Below, in pieces: positions 24,063 through 34,070 of a stretch of 64,000 bases of DNA (position 1 is its first letter; each line of letters begins with the position of its first letter). Location of the stretch: NCBI RefSeq assembly GCF_000526415.1, contig NZ_JAGA01000001.1, forward strand, positions 62,001 to 126,000. The letters run 5' to 3'. The notes below the pieces were generated by a model that did no database searches, was not told the DNA's origin, and worked only from the letters and a program-made list of their open reading frames with translations. Made by a program: the position numbers and the translations under genes. The stretch comes from Kallotenue papyrolyticum. Lineage in GTDB: Bacteria > Chloroflexota > Chloroflexia > Chloroflexales > Kallotenuaceae.

Positions 24063-26645
24063 GTGGCTGATCAGGGGACCTACACACCGCGCTCACTCAC
24101 AACCTTGCTGGAGCAGCTTGCTGTCTGCCGCGATCCGCGCACCGCGTTGCCGCTGCTGGAGTTGCTGCACGCCAGTGTTGCCGGAGGGCTCTGGCTGGCG
24201 CTGCCACCGGTGAACGAGGGAGCATTCTTCCCCATCACCGATTACGAGAGCCTATGGAGTTGGCTACGTCGCAACGAGATGCCGCCGCCGCCGCCGCCAT
24301 GTCCCGATACGCTACCCCTGCGGATCGGCGATCAGCTGATCGGCCTGGTGCGCCGTCCGGTGGGCGCAGCCGATGAGTCGGCGTTGGCGATGCTGGCCGA
24401 GCACCTAGGGCAGGTGCTATGCCGCTGGCGGCGCGCCCTACAAGAGAATCGCGCCTCGATTGAGAAAGCCACGCTGGTGAGCCTGTGCCGTGCCGCCAAT
24501 GCGCACAACGATCTGCAGCGCGTGCTAGCCGAGGCCTATGCAGCACTGCGTCAATCGCTGCCCTTCGACGCCTTCGTAGCGACGGTGTACGATCCGGTGG
24601 CGGATATGAACGTGCTTTCCTACAGCGTCGCTGCCGGCGAAGTCTTTGTCGATAATCTGGTCGGGCCGGTGCCCAACAGCCTGCAGGGCTATATCGTGCG
24701 CCATCGCTGTTCGCTCCATTTCGACGACCTGTACAACGAGATCGAACGCTATCAAGGGGTGCAGATCGTGCACTTCGGCGGCGACACGCGCATGCGTTCC
24801 TGGATCGGTGTGCCGATGGTGCTCGGCGATGGGCGGGCCGTGGGCATGCTCAGCGTGCAGCATGCGCTGCCGGGGCTCTACAGCGAACAGGACCTGCGCT
24901 TTCTGGAACAGGTGGCCGTGCCCGTAGCGATCGCGATTGAAAAGGCGATGCTCTTGCAGCAGCGCGATCGCGAAATCGCCGTGCTGACCGCGCAGACCGA
25001 GCTTTCCGAAGCCCTGGGTCGCGCCCATGATGTGCGTACCGCGCTGGAGGTGGCGCTGACCGCGCTCGAAAAATCCTTCCCCGATCAGGTGTATGTCTTG
25101 TACGCTATCGATCGCGAGGGCACGATCGTGGCCGCGCTGTGTAAGGAGAACGGCCAGCTCTACCGCGATCTGGGCGTGGGTGCGGCCATTCAAGCTCATG
25201 GCCTAAGCTACTACATCTTGTGTCAGCCAGGGCCGGTACGCTTCAACAGCGGCCACGAGCTGGAAGCCGCCGGCGTTGTCTGGGGCCAGGCCGGCGACAG
25301 CTCCCAACCGATCACCGAGTCGCTGATCGGCGCGGCGCTGCACGCTTCCGATGGCTCGCCACTGGGCCTGATCTCGGTGCAGAGCTACCAGCGCAATGCC
25401 TTCGATCAGCGCCATGCTGCCCTGCTGGGTAGTATCGCCCGGCAGATCGCGCTGGTGGTCGAAAATGCGCGGCTGATCGAACAGGACCAGCAGCGCCTGC
25501 GCGAGCTGGAACAGGCCAATCGCGAGCTGGACCTGGCCCAGCATCGCGTGATCGAGGCCGAGCGCCGGCGGGCGATCAGCGACATCGCCGCGGGCGTAGC
25601 CCATGATTTCAACAACCTGATTGGTGCGATCCTGGGCAATGCTCAGTTGATCCGTCTGGCCGAAACGCTCGAGGAGGCGCAGGCGCTGGCAGAAATGATC
25701 GAGGTGGCGGCGCGCGATGCGGCGACCATCGTGCGGCGTATTCAAGAATTTACTCGCTCGCGCGATACCTTGGAGCGCACGGCCGTCCCGGTCGAGGCGT
25801 TGATCGAGAGCGCGATCAACATGACGCGGCCGCGCTGGCGTGATGAGGCCCAGTTCCTGGGCGTGGCGATCACCATCCGGCGCGAGATCCAACCCGTCGA
25901 AGCGGTGCTGGGCATCGAGGCCGAACTGCGCGAAGTGCTGATCAACCTGATCCTGAACGCGATCGATGCCATGCCTGAGGGTGGTACGTTGACGATCGGC
26001 TGTTGCCAAGAGGGCGACTTCGTCTCGATCTGGGTGCGTGATACCGGCATCGGCATGGGTCCTGAGGTGCTGGCGCACATCGGCCAGCCCTTCTTCACCA
26101 CCAAAGGTAGCCGTGGCTCCGGCCTGGGCCTGGCCGTGAGCCAGGGCATCGTTCAGCGCCACGGCGGCGAGCTGACCTTCCATAGTGTCGAGGGCCAGGG
26201 TACCACCGCCACAATCACGTTGCCTGTGATACGCCAGCCCGGGTTGGTGCTGCCGAAGGATCAGGTCGAACACCGATTTGCGGCTACGATTATGGTCGTC
26301 GAAGACGATACGCTCCTGCGGCAGGTCCTGCGGCGCATGCTGGAACGCGCCGGCCATCGCGTCTTCGATGTGGCCACCGGCAACGAGGCCCTGCGTCTGC
26401 TCGAACGGCAGCCGGTGGATGTGCTGATCACCGATCTCGGCCTGTCGGGTATGAGCGGCTGGGAAGTCGCGCGCGCCGCACGGCAGATCCTGCCCGACCT
26501 GCGAGTGCTGCTGGCTACTGGCTGGGGTGAGCGCCTGGCCGCAGAAGATGCGCAGCGCAGTGGGGTAATGGAGATTCTTTCCAAGCCGCTTGAGCAACGC
26601 ACGCTCCTGGAGGCCGTGCAGCGCGCCATCAGCGCGCGACGTTGA
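24063..26645 (+). CDS. GAF-domain hybrid histidine kinase with C-terminal receiver
   Basis: 860 residues, GTG start with GGAG upstream. A degenerate N-terminal sensor region (about 1-125) is followed by GAF domains at about 150-295 and 315-470. A coiled coil leads to the dimerisation helix DIAAGVAHDFNNLIGAILGN with H514. The catalytic domain has the N-box VLINLILNAIDAMPEGG, DTGIGMGP and GSGLGLAVSQGIVQRHGG. The receiver domain (about 745-860) has VVEDD and the acceptor Asp in VLITDLGLSGMSG. The AHDFNN type of H-box is typical of NtrB-like and hybrid kinases. No transmembrane helix is present, so sensing is cytoplasmic. Confidence 0.9.
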   Translation: MADQGTYTPRSLTTLLEQLAVCRDPRTALPLLELLHASVAGGLWLALPPVNEGAFFPITDYESLWSWLRRNEMPPPPPPCPDTLPLRIGDQLIGLVRRPVGAADESALAMLAEHLGQVLCRWRRALQENRASIEKATLVSLCRAANAHNDLQRVLAEAYAALRQSLPFDAFVATVYDPVADMNVLSYSVAAGEVFVDNLVGPVPNSLQGYIVRHRCSLHFDDLYNEIERYQGVQIVHFGGDTRMRSWIGVPMVLGDGRAVGMLSVQHALPGLYSEQDLRFLEQVAVPVAIAIEKAMLLQQRDREIAVLTAQTELSEALGRAHDVRTALEVALTALEKSFPDQVYVLYAIDREGTIVAALCKENGQLYRDLGVGAAIQAHGLSYYILCQPGPVRFNSGHELEAAGVVWGQAGDSSQPITESLIGAALHASDGSPLGLISVQSYQRNAFDQRHAALLGSIARQIALVVENARLIEQDQQRLRELEQANRELDLAQHRVIEAERRRAISDIAAGVAHDFNNLIGAILGNAQLIRLAETLEEAQALAEMIEVAARDAATIVRRIQEFTRSRDTLERTAVPVEALIESAINMTRPRWRDEAQFLGVAITIRREIQPVEAVLGIEAELREVLINLILNAIDAMPEGGTLTIGCCQEGDFVSIWVRDTGIGMGPEVLAHIGQPFFTTKGSRGSGLGLAVSQGIVQRHGGELTFHSVEGQGTTATITLPVIRQPGLVLPKDQVEHRFAATIMVVEDDTLLRQVLRRMLERAGHRVFDVATGNEALRLLERQPVDVLITDLGLSGMSGWEVARAARQILPDLRVLLATGWGERLAAEDAQRSGVMEILSKPLEQRTLLEAVQRAISARR

Positions 26646-26650
26646 TGCGT

Positions 26651-26680
26651 TGGGCTGCGCGCACCCATCAGTGCAGCCCA
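26651..26680 (+). terminator. Stem-loop after the hybrid kinase
   Basis: TGGGCTGC/GCAGCCCA (8 bp) with a 14-nt loop stands 6 bp after the kinase stop. No T-run follows. Confidence 0.4.
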
Positions 26681-26720
26681 TAGCTCATGGCGTGACCAAC
26701 ACCGGGGATAAAGGAGATAA

Positions 26721-27275
<555 letters not shown>

Positions 27276-27337
27276 GTGGGCCGGGTACTCATGCGGCGAG
27301 CGCGGGGGCACTCCTCTGAACGGTTCAGCCGGAGCGT

Positions 27338-28141
27338 ATGATGGACGACCAACGCTTCTATACTATCGACACGCCCGAGCAGATCGCGGTCGAATTTGAT
27401 GTTGCCGGCCTGGGCTCGCGCATCCTGGCAGCGCTGATCGATCACCTGAGCATTGCCGTGCTGCTGGGCCTGGCTGGATGCCTGGTGATCTTCGCCGCCG
27501 ATTGGTTGAGCTTCGATATCGAGCAGACGCTGGTGTTGGTGTCGATCTTTGCGATCGGTATTTCGCTGGTGTTGTGCGGCTACTTCATTTTTTTTGAAAC
27601 GTTCTGGAACGGCCAGACGCCTGGCAAGCGGCTGCTGGGGTTGCGCATGGTGCGCGTCGGCGGGCGGCCGCTGGGCTTTCTGGGCAGCGTGCTGCGCAAC
27701 GTCATCCGCTTGATCGATTTCCTGCCGGCGTTCTATGCGCTGGGCCTGCTGGTGATGTTTGTCGATCGCCGTTCACGACGACTGGGTGATATCGCTGCAG
27801 GCGCAATCGCCGTGCGCGAGCGTGGTGCGTTGACGCTGGAGAGCCTGACGCAGTCCCGCGCTTTGCCGCCGCCGGTGCCGCCGGCTACCCAGATCACCAT
27901 TCCCAATCTGCAGGTGCTGCGCCGTGAGGACTACGAGCTGCTGGTGGAGTTCCTGCAGCGCCGCCGCGCGCTCAGCCCAGAGGCGCGCAGCCGGCTGGCG
28001 CATCAGTTGGTTGCCGGTTTGGAGCTGCGCCTGGGCGTGCCGATCGAGCTAGTCCCCCCCGCGACTGAGGAGCAATTTCTGCAACAGGTCGTCGCCGAGT
28101 ACCAGGCATTGCATCGGCGCGCCTCGCCCGCCGGCGCGTGA
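27338..28141 (+). CDS. RDD-family membrane protein
   Basis: 267 residues. The RDD domain is in the N-terminal two thirds: the Arg and first Asp are in GLGSRILAALIDHLSIAVLL, and the last Asp in FVDRRSRRLGDIAAGAIAV. The GQTPGKRLLGLRMVRVGG motif is typical. Three to four membrane helices are present, followed by a soluble tail of about 90 residues. Some family members act in ion or osmolyte exchange or bind other membrane proteins; the role here is unknown. Two ATGs are adjacent at the start. Confidence 0.85.
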   Translation: MMDDQRFYTIDTPEQIAVEFDVAGLGSRILAALIDHLSIAVLLGLAGCLVIFAADWLSFDIEQTLVLVSIFAIGISLVLCGYFIFFETFWNGQTPGKRLLGLRMVRVGGRPLGFLGSVLRNVIRLIDFLPAFYALGLLVMFVDRRSRRLGDIAAGAIAVRERGALTLESLTQSRALPPPVPPATQITIPNLQVLRREDYELLVEFLQRRRALSPEARSRLAHQLVAGLELRLGVPIELVPPATEEQFLQQVVAEYQALHRRASPAGA

Positions 28142-28156
28142 GGCGCAAAAAAGCAG

Positions 28157-28177
28157 AGGGACCAGGCGATCCCTTTT
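28157..28177 (+). terminator. Weak intrinsic terminator after the RDD gene
   Basis: AGGGA/TCCCT pair around an 8-nt loop and are followed by TTTTG and further T-rich sequence. It ends the transcription unit about 75 bp before IS copy 2. Confidence 0.45.
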
Positions 28178-28276
28178 GTCGGTTTTCAGTTTTTGCACGA
28201 TCTAGACACGGACTTGTTCAATTCGAGTGTTACTACCATGTAACGCCTTAGAGCCTATCCGAATAACTGATATACT

Positions 28277-28711
28277 GTGGACATGATCACAGCACCGACG
28301 AGTACGCGCTCACGTAAGCGGAGCCCGAACAATACGACCACCACCGGCTTTCGGATTTCCGACGAGTTGTGGGCGGTGATGGAACCACTGCTCCCCACGC
28401 GGGTAAACACGCACCGCTTTGGCGGAGGCCGGCCGCGTGTGCCTGACCGCCGCTGTGCTGACGCTATCTTTTATGTGCTGCGAACGGGCGGCCAGTGGGC
28501 GTCGTTGAATGAGACCGACTTGTGCGCCAAATCCACCGCCCACGACCGTTTTCAAGAATGGGTCGAGGCTGGCGTGTTCCTCGCACTGTGGAAAGCCGGT
28601 GTCGAACGCTTCGATGAATTGCGAGGGCTGGACTGGAACTGGCTGAGTATGGACGGGGCGATGACCAAAGCGCCGCTTGGGGGGGAAAAAGACCGGCCCA
28701 AATCCCACTGA
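28277..28711 (+). CDS. IS5-family transposase, orfA (copy 2)
   Basis: Identical to orfA of copy 1, with the first catalytic Asp in DGAMTKAP. The G7A5 tract is at 28679-28690. Confidence 0.85.
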   Translation: MDMITAPTSTRSRKRSPNNTTTTGFRISDELWAVMEPLLPTRVNTHRFGGGRPRVPDRRCADAIFYVLRTGGQWASLNETDLCAKSTAHDRFQEWVEAGVFLALWKAGVERFDELRGLDWNWLSMDGAMTKAPLGGEKDRPKSH

Positions 28712-29156
28712 CCGTGGCAAAGACGGCGTCAAACGCTCGCTGCTGACCGAGGGCCACGGCGTGCCAATTGGCGTAGCCATTGATGGCGCGAACCGTCACG
28801 ATATGAAGCTGGTGCGCGCCACGATTGAAAGCCTTGTGGTCGAGCGACCCGCCCCGACGGACGCGCAGCCTCAGGGGATGTGCCTGGATAAAGGGTACGA
28901 CTTTGCGGAAGTGCGGGCGGTGCTGGCGGAGTTCGGCTTTACCGCACACATTCGCAGTCGTGGAGAGGAAGCTAAGCAACTCGCCCGCGAGGCCGGCAAG
29001 ATAGCACGGCGCTGGGTGGTGGAGCGCAGCCATAGCTGGCTCAACCGCTTTCGCCGCTTGTTGGTGCGCTGGGAGAAAAAGGGCCAGCACTATCTTGCCT
29101 TCCTGCACTTTGCCTGTGCCTTGGTCGCCTTTCGCGCCGCTGGGTTATTCGGATAG
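28677..29156 (+). CDS. IS5-family transposase, orfB (copy 2)
   Basis: Identical to orfB of copy 1: second Asp in LDKGYD, Glu in WVVERSHSW. It is expected to be made as a fusion with orfA through the +1 shift. Confidence 0.85.
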   Translation: MGGKKTGPNPTDRGKDGVKRSLLTEGHGVPIGVAIDGANRHDMKLVRATIESLVVERPAPTDAQPQGMCLDKGYDFAEVRAVLAEFGFTAHIRSRGEEAKQLAREAGKIARRWVVERSHSWLNRFRRLLVRWEKKGQHYLAFLHFACALVAFRAAGLFG

Positions 29157-29160
29157 GCTC

Positions 29161-29944
29161 TTAGTAACGAGTACCTCTGCGCTCAGTAAATCTTCGTTCT
29201 ATAACCGCCTATATCCCCGCGCAACACCGGAACCTTTTGCCTCCACCTCTCGAACACTGGTATGGGTCGAGCGTATTAGAGTTACAGAAGGCTATAGCCA
29301 TGTTCACTGGATGGCCAGCTCTTTGAACGATTGCGCAACGTGCTCGCTCGTGCAGACCACTCGTATGCGAATGGTCACCAGTTCGGTGACGGTCCGAACT
29401 GGTGCATTCGTGTTGCTCGTGTCGGGTTGCGTATGTTTGTTAGGGTTAGATCCGGATCCCATGCGCTACGGCGTTCGTCGTGATGTGTATGCTATGTCCC
29501 TGGCCCAGGATTTCCGGAAGATATGCGCGCAGAGACCTCTTAACCCTATGCCGACCACCTATGCAGGAGATTGGCGAGGCTGCTTTGCTCCGCTGGATTA
29601 TGCCAAGAGCTGAACCACGGCCCGAGTGCCGGGAAATCAGGCAAGCTGATTACCTCTCCTTCCTGCTGAGTTGGTTGCTGAGTCTCAAAAGGGCACATAT
29701 GTGCATGCTCAGTTGGCTATACTTGGTAAGTGACGCTTCTATGCTCGTCCGTTGTGGCGCAAGAACAATCCGCAGGAGCTGGAAGCAACGACGCTGCTCA
29801 CTGTGAGGTAGGAACGATAGAGATCTATCCAGCGCTAGGTAGTTCTGCTAAGCTACTCTGAAGTATGCTGTGTTGTCAAGTTGTTTTCGTATCGTGAAGC
29901 TGAGGCGCCTTCCAGTTTACCTTTTTGAGCCTAGAGGAAGTCAT
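29161..29944 (+). other. Gene-free, lower-GC region upstream of the sigma factor gene
   Basis: No convincing coding sequence is present. The open frame continuing out of the IS (to 29613) has no family signature. Two symmetric elements stand out: an 11-bp inverted repeat with a 7-nt loop at 29376-29404 (CACCAGTTCGG/CCGAACTGGTG), and a 12-bp palindrome GCACATATGTGC at 29693-29704. The composition is clearly less GC-rich than the flanking core genes. Confidence 0.5.
29693..29723 (+). promoter_or_regulatory. Palindrome next to a -10 element, candidate regulated promoter
   Basis: GCACATATGTGC is followed 13 bp later by TATACT (29718-29723). The palindrome lies where a -35 would be and no TTGACA-like hexamer is present, as expected of an activator- or repressor-controlled promoter. 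The sigma factor ATG is 222 bp downstream of the -10. Confidence 0.35.
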
Positions 29945-31102
29945 ATGAACAGGGTAGATAGCCTCCATCAGCAGCAACAGCTTCTAGACATGCTGCGAGG
30001 CACGGTGCGGGACTATGTGACATATGCGCAAATTGAGGGGGCAATGGAGGCGCTGGGCCTCGATCCCTATACTGAAGTCGACCTCTACACCGCTGTGCTT
30101 GAGGCGCTGGACGAGCAGGGAATTCGGGTAATCGATCAGGATCTCTCTACCGAGCCGCAGGTAGACGAAGACCAAGGTGCTGAGGAGATTGCTGACGAGG
30201 TTGTTGCAGAGCTATCACGCTATCAGAGGAGTGTAGAGGAATATGCCCATCCTCTGCTTACCGCTGAGCAAGAGCGTCGCCTACTCGAAATTTATCATGA
30301 TGCTCAGCGCGCCAAACGGGAGCTCGCTGGCGAGCTGTCGGAAAAGCAACGTCGGGCCGCCGAGCGCCGGATCAATGCTGGTGAGCAGGCCCTGGAGGAA
30401 CTGTTGCGCCACAATCTACGTTTGATTGCGAATGTTGCTTACCGAGTAGCACGTTACTCATCTCACCTTACGCTCGATGATCTGATACAAGAAGGGCGTA
30501 TTGGTTTGATGAGGGCGATCGAGAAGTTCAACCTAAGCACCAATATACGTCTATCGACATATGCAACATGGTGGATCAGACAGGCCATTTATCGAGCACA
30601 TGCAGATTTGGATCGAACGATCCGCATTCCTGTTCACGCAGTTGAAGCCTGCCAACGGCTTAATAGATTGAGGCTCAAGTTCATTGCACGGTGTGGCCAG
30701 GAGCCAAGCGAGGAAGAACTGGCCCAACTTTCCGGTTTGAGTGTGCAGAAGATTCGGCTATACCAGCGTATAACCCAGTCGCTGGTTTCGCTTGAAAAGC
30801 CGGTCGGGGACGGTGACACCATGTTGGGCGATCTGCTCCCTTCGAGCGGCCCTGGACCTGAGGTTGAAGCAGAGGCTCAGGAGCTACGGGCCAACATCAG
30901 GAAAGCCCTGTTGACTCTCTCTGAGCGTGAGCGAGAGGTGCTGATCCTTCGCTACGGCTTGGCCGAGGAGGAGTGCCGAACCCTCGAAGAGATCGGCAAC
31001 CGCCTGGGCGTGACCCGCGAGCGTATCCGTCAAATTGAGGTAAAGGCACTAATGCGACTGCGTCGACCACAGGCTGCCGAGAGCCTTCAAGATTGGCTAT
31101 AA
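29945..31102 (+). CDS. Sigma-70 family RNA polymerase sigma factor (regions 1.1-4)
   Basis: 385 residues. An N-terminal region 1.1-like segment (DYVTYAQIEGAMEALGLDP... EQGIRVID) is followed by an acidic linker and region 1.2. Region 2 is LTLDDLIQEGRIGLMRAIEKF and STYATWWIRQAIYRAHADLD, region 3 TIRIPVHAVEACQRLNRLRL, and region 4 LSEREREVLILRYGLAEEE and LGVTRERIRQIEVKALMRLR. It therefore resembles a primary-type factor, but several positions in regions 3 and 4.1 are divergent, so it is most likely an alternative group 2 factor. The ATG follows AGGAAG by 5 nt. Codon use is less GC-rich than its neighbours. The helicase gene starts 12 bp after its stop. Confidence 0.85.
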   Translation: MNRVDSLHQQQQLLDMLRGTVRDYVTYAQIEGAMEALGLDPYTEVDLYTAVLEALDEQGIRVIDQDLSTEPQVDEDQGAEEIADEVVAELSRYQRSVEEYAHPLLTAEQERRLLEIYHDAQRAKRELAGELSEKQRRAAERRINAGEQALEELLRHNLRLIANVAYRVARYSSHLTLDDLIQEGRIGLMRAIEKFNLSTNIRLSTYATWWIRQAIYRAHADLDRTIRIPVHAVEACQRLNRLRLKFIARCGQEPSEEELAQLSGLSVQKIRLYQRITQSLVSLEKPVGDGDTMLGDLLPSSGPGPEVEAEAQELRANIRKALLTLSEREREVLILRYGLAEEECRTLEEIGNRLGVTRERIRQIEVKALMRLRRPQAAESLQDWL

Positions 31103-31113
31103 GGAGTAAACCC

Positions 31114-33795
31114 ATGAGTATCGTTTATCTGCGTTGTAAACGACACAATCGGGAGCAGCGTCTTCGCTTCCAGCTCCTGCAGATTGTTCTTGATAGTGCA
31201 GGACGCCGCGTTCAGCGGATACTCACCGAAGCTAATGGAGAAGTTGTCAAAGGCGCCTGGGAATACACCCCGAAACCGTTGGAATCGGGAATCTACTGTC
31301 AACATTGCCTCAACGAGGGCAAGCGGACCCCACAGGATATTGATCCAGAAGATCTGCGCGATCTCGGGTTAGCTGACGAGCCGATCGTCTTCCAAGCGGC
31401 GTCGCGGTTTCGGGCGCAGGCAGCGGTCGATGCGCTGCGCGAGGCCTTTCACGACCGACTAGCAGCGATCAGAGCATTGCCTAGTCGTGAAGCCATCTAT
31501 GCAGACCAAGGCTTCGTCGATCAATTGCATCCTGGCGTATCGCAACCCCTGAAGCAAAGAGTGCTGCCGCGGGATGGCCGTCTGTATGCCTTTCAGGCTG
31601 AGGCAGTCACGACTGCCCTAAAGGGGCATGATATCATCGTCACAACCCCTACGGCCAGCGGTAAGACCCTAACATACACGATTCCGGTGTTCGAAACGTT
31701 GTTGCGTAACCCCCAGGCTACGGCGCTCTATCTATCCCCACTGGTAGCCCTGACAGAGGATCAGCTGGAATCGCTCTCGCGGTTTGATGTCACAAACACG
31801 GACTGGGGTGCAAAAGGGGAGCGGTTCTCAATCCATCGTGTCTGTCGCACTTTCGATACGGGAGCTGGACGTATCACTGTGGCGCGCTACGATGGCTCAG
31901 TGAGTACCGGCGACCGTCAGGCAATTCGTGAGCGGAAGCCCCAGTACATTCTTACGACGCCGGACATGCTTCACATGTCGATCCTTGGCGGCGCCTTCAA
32001 AGAACGCCAGTGGAGTTATCTGCTGCGCGGGTTACGGTATGTTGTGATCGACGAACTACACACATACCGTGGCATCATGGGGGCAGCATTTGCCAATCTT
32101 CTTCGGCGTCTGCAACGCCTATGCCAGCTGCACGGCTCAAACCCGCTGTTCTTGTGCGCTTCGGCGACCATGGTCGATCCCGCCGGTACGGTGGAACGCT
32201 TTATCGGTCGTCGGCCCGTTGTTATCGATGGAACGTCGGCTGATGGCGCGCCACAGCACTTTCGATGTTTCGTGCTCTGGAACGGTGCTAGCAGTGGGCA
32301 GGCGATGTCAACCCAGGCCAAGGACGTACTGCTCCATCTCCTGAAGCAGCGTGTGCGCACAATCGCCTTCTGCCGTTCGATCAGCGAAATCAACGACATC
32401 TATCGATTCGTACGCGCAGAACTCCGCGATTCGGGGATGAGCCAGCCCATGCTCAAGCCGTTCATGCGCGAGCTGCTACCAGAGGAGAAGCGAGCGATTA
32501 TTCAGGAGTTGAAGCAGGGCCAGATTCATGCAGTGATTTCGACCACGGCCTTGTCGATGGGGATCGATATCGGAAGTCTCTCTGCTGCAGTTATTGTAGG
32601 ATTCCCAGGATCGATTGCACAGCTCTGGCAGCAGGCCGGACGCGCCGGTCGTGCCGGCGAAGGGCTGATCATCCTCATCGCCGATACCAATCCCTTGGAT
32701 CAGTTTTTTGCCAATCATCCCGACGTCCTGTTTGATCTGAGCGCGGAGCCGATCTACTGCAATCCTGATAATCCCTACATTGTCCGCGACCATCTCCTGC
32801 GGGCAGCGGTTGAAGCTCCGTTGACTACCCACGATATCGCAGCCTTTGGCCCATCGGCACTGGCGATAGCAGAGAAGCTATGCTCGGAAGGCCTGTTGGT
32901 GGCTGATGAGCTGAGCAGACTGGTTCCGACTGAGCAAGGAGAGAAAGCAGCAACGCAACCGTTCCGCAACATTAGCTTCTCGGTCCCTGTGATGACCGAA
33001 AATCGTGAGGTTCTGGTACAAGTCGACGCCGCGCGGGCGCAGCGTGTCCTCCATCTCTACGCGCACTACCAGCTTATTGATCGTTATTATCGCGTGACGC
33101 ACTGTGAGATCGATATGGTGAAGGGCCAAGGACATATCCTCGTTCAAGAACTTGAGCGACCCGAGTACATCACCATGGCGCGTGTCGAGCGGGAGGTGGC
33201 TGTGATCCAGCCTTGGACTGTCAAACACAACATTGCCTTTACAGCCACGTATGGTCATGTACGGTGTCAAACTGACGTCACGGGATACTATAAAGTGCCG
33301 CTCTTCGCTCGGACAGGGCCCTTCGTCTTTCAGCCGCTCGGTAAAGCTGCCCCGCCGACTTTGCGCTATGAAACGCAGGCGTTCTGGCTAACCTTCGGCA
33401 ATCATCTCCTCAGTACCTATCCGCTTGAGGAGCGCCAAGCCGGGCTCTACTCGTTGGCGGGAGCGCTCCGCCTTGCAACTGCAGTCGAAGCGCTCTGCGA
33501 CGTGTCAGACGTGGAAGCATTTGGCGTAGAGCACCATCCTGATACCGGAGTACCGACGGTGATCGTCTATGACACCGTCCCCGGTGGCGTTGGAATCAGT
33601 GAAACGGCATTTGCTGCGCTTGATCGGGTGCTTAATCGTGCTGAACAAATCCTCGTGGAGTGTCCGTACTGCTCCAAGCATCCCGAGAGTCGCGGTTGCC
33701 CACACTGTGTAACCGCCCAGTATGGCGATGAGCAAACCATCAATCGGCACGTCGCGATTGCCATCTGTAGAGCACTACGCACTGTTGCGGTTTAA
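31114..33795 (+). CDS. MrfA/YprA-like DEAD/DEAH helicase with DUF1998 zinc domain
   Basis: 893 residues. The N-terminus has a zinc-finger-like pair, CKRH near residue 7 and YCQHC near residue 57. The helicase core has motif I TTPTASGKTLTYTIP, motif II IDELHTYRG, motif III CASATM, and in the second RecA lobe AFCRSISEINDIY, STTALSMGIDIG and QQAGRAGRAGEG (motif VI). The C-terminal DUF1998 region contains VPGGVGISE and the four-Cys motif CPYCSKHPESRGCPHC. This is the layout of MrfA-type 3'-5' helicases linked to DNA damage repair. Start choice: AAGGAG lies 7 nt before the ATG. It is the second gene of a two-gene unit with the sigma factor and ends at a clear terminator. Confidence 0.85.
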   Translation: MSIVYLRCKRHNREQRLRFQLLQIVLDSAGRRVQRILTEANGEVVKGAWEYTPKPLESGIYCQHCLNEGKRTPQDIDPEDLRDLGLADEPIVFQAASRFRAQAAVDALREAFHDRLAAIRALPSREAIYADQGFVDQLHPGVSQPLKQRVLPRDGRLYAFQAEAVTTALKGHDIIVTTPTASGKTLTYTIPVFETLLRNPQATALYLSPLVALTEDQLESLSRFDVTNTDWGAKGERFSIHRVCRTFDTGAGRITVARYDGSVSTGDRQAIRERKPQYILTTPDMLHMSILGGAFKERQWSYLLRGLRYVVIDELHTYRGIMGAAFANLLRRLQRLCQLHGSNPLFLCASATMVDPAGTVERFIGRRPVVIDGTSADGAPQHFRCFVLWNGASSGQAMSTQAKDVLLHLLKQRVRTIAFCRSISEINDIYRFVRAELRDSGMSQPMLKPFMRELLPEEKRAIIQELKQGQIHAVISTTALSMGIDIGSLSAAVIVGFPGSIAQLWQQAGRAGRAGEGLIILIADTNPLDQFFANHPDVLFDLSAEPIYCNPDNPYIVRDHLLRAAVEAPLTTHDIAAFGPSALAIAEKLCSEGLLVADELSRLVPTEQGEKAATQPFRNISFSVPVMTENREVLVQVDAARAQRVLHLYAHYQLIDRYYRVTHCEIDMVKGQGHILVQELERPEYITMARVEREVAVIQPWTVKHNIAFTATYGHVRCQTDVTGYYKVPLFARTGPFVFQPLGKAAPPTLRYETQAFWLTFGNHLLSTYPLEERQAGLYSLAGALRLATAVEALCDVSDVEAFGVEHHPDTGVPTVIVYDTVPGGVGISETAFAALDRVLNRAEQILVECPYCSKHPESRGCPHCVTAQYGDEQTINRHVAIAICRALRTVAV

Positions 33796-33843
33796 GTCCT
33801 GTCCGGCTTAAGTGTCTGGCGGGACTGGTTCGTTCCGCTTATC

Positions 33844-33893
33844 CTCGATATCGCGCATTCTGTCGCTGGATGATGTCGAGATATCGAGTTTTT
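33844..33893 (+). terminator. Intrinsic terminator after the helicase
   Basis: CTCGATATC/GATATCGAG (9 bp) with a 27-nt loop is followed directly by TTTTT. From there to 34037 I see no gene. Confidence 0.6.
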
Positions 33894-34037
33894 ACCGCTT
33901 TTTTGCAGTTACATGCATATATCACATATTATGAGCGCTTTCCTGTGCCTACGATGGGTAGTATCGAACCTACAGTATCGAATGCGCAAAGCTGTGCACC
34001 ACTACAGTGAGGAGGTAGCAGCACAACAACTCAAGAA

Positions 34038-34070
34038 CACAGAGAGCTGGGGTCAACCCAGCTCTCTGTG
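34038..34070 (-). terminator. Terminator of tRNA-Glu transcript
   Basis: A perfect 14-bp stem CACAGAGAGCTGGG/CCCAGCTCTCTGTG with a 5-nt loop lies 47 bp beyond the tRNA 3' end. On the minus strand it is followed by TTCTTGAGTTGTTG, moderately T-rich. Confidence 0.65.

Larger units (their letters stand above)
28251..29160 (+). mobile_element. IS5-family insertion sequence, copy 2 (910 bp)
   Basis: Same length, same 17-bp inverted repeats and same orientation as copy 1, with TTA on both flanks. All reading frames translate identically to copy 1, so the copies appear identical at nucleotide level. It marks the left edge of the lower-GC region. Confidence 0.9.

Noticed and set aside
29095-29613. 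172-codon open frame running out of IS copy 2
   Set aside because: It starts inside the transposase in another frame, has no family signature or Shine-Dalgarno sequence, and codes through hairpin-bearing non-coding DNA.
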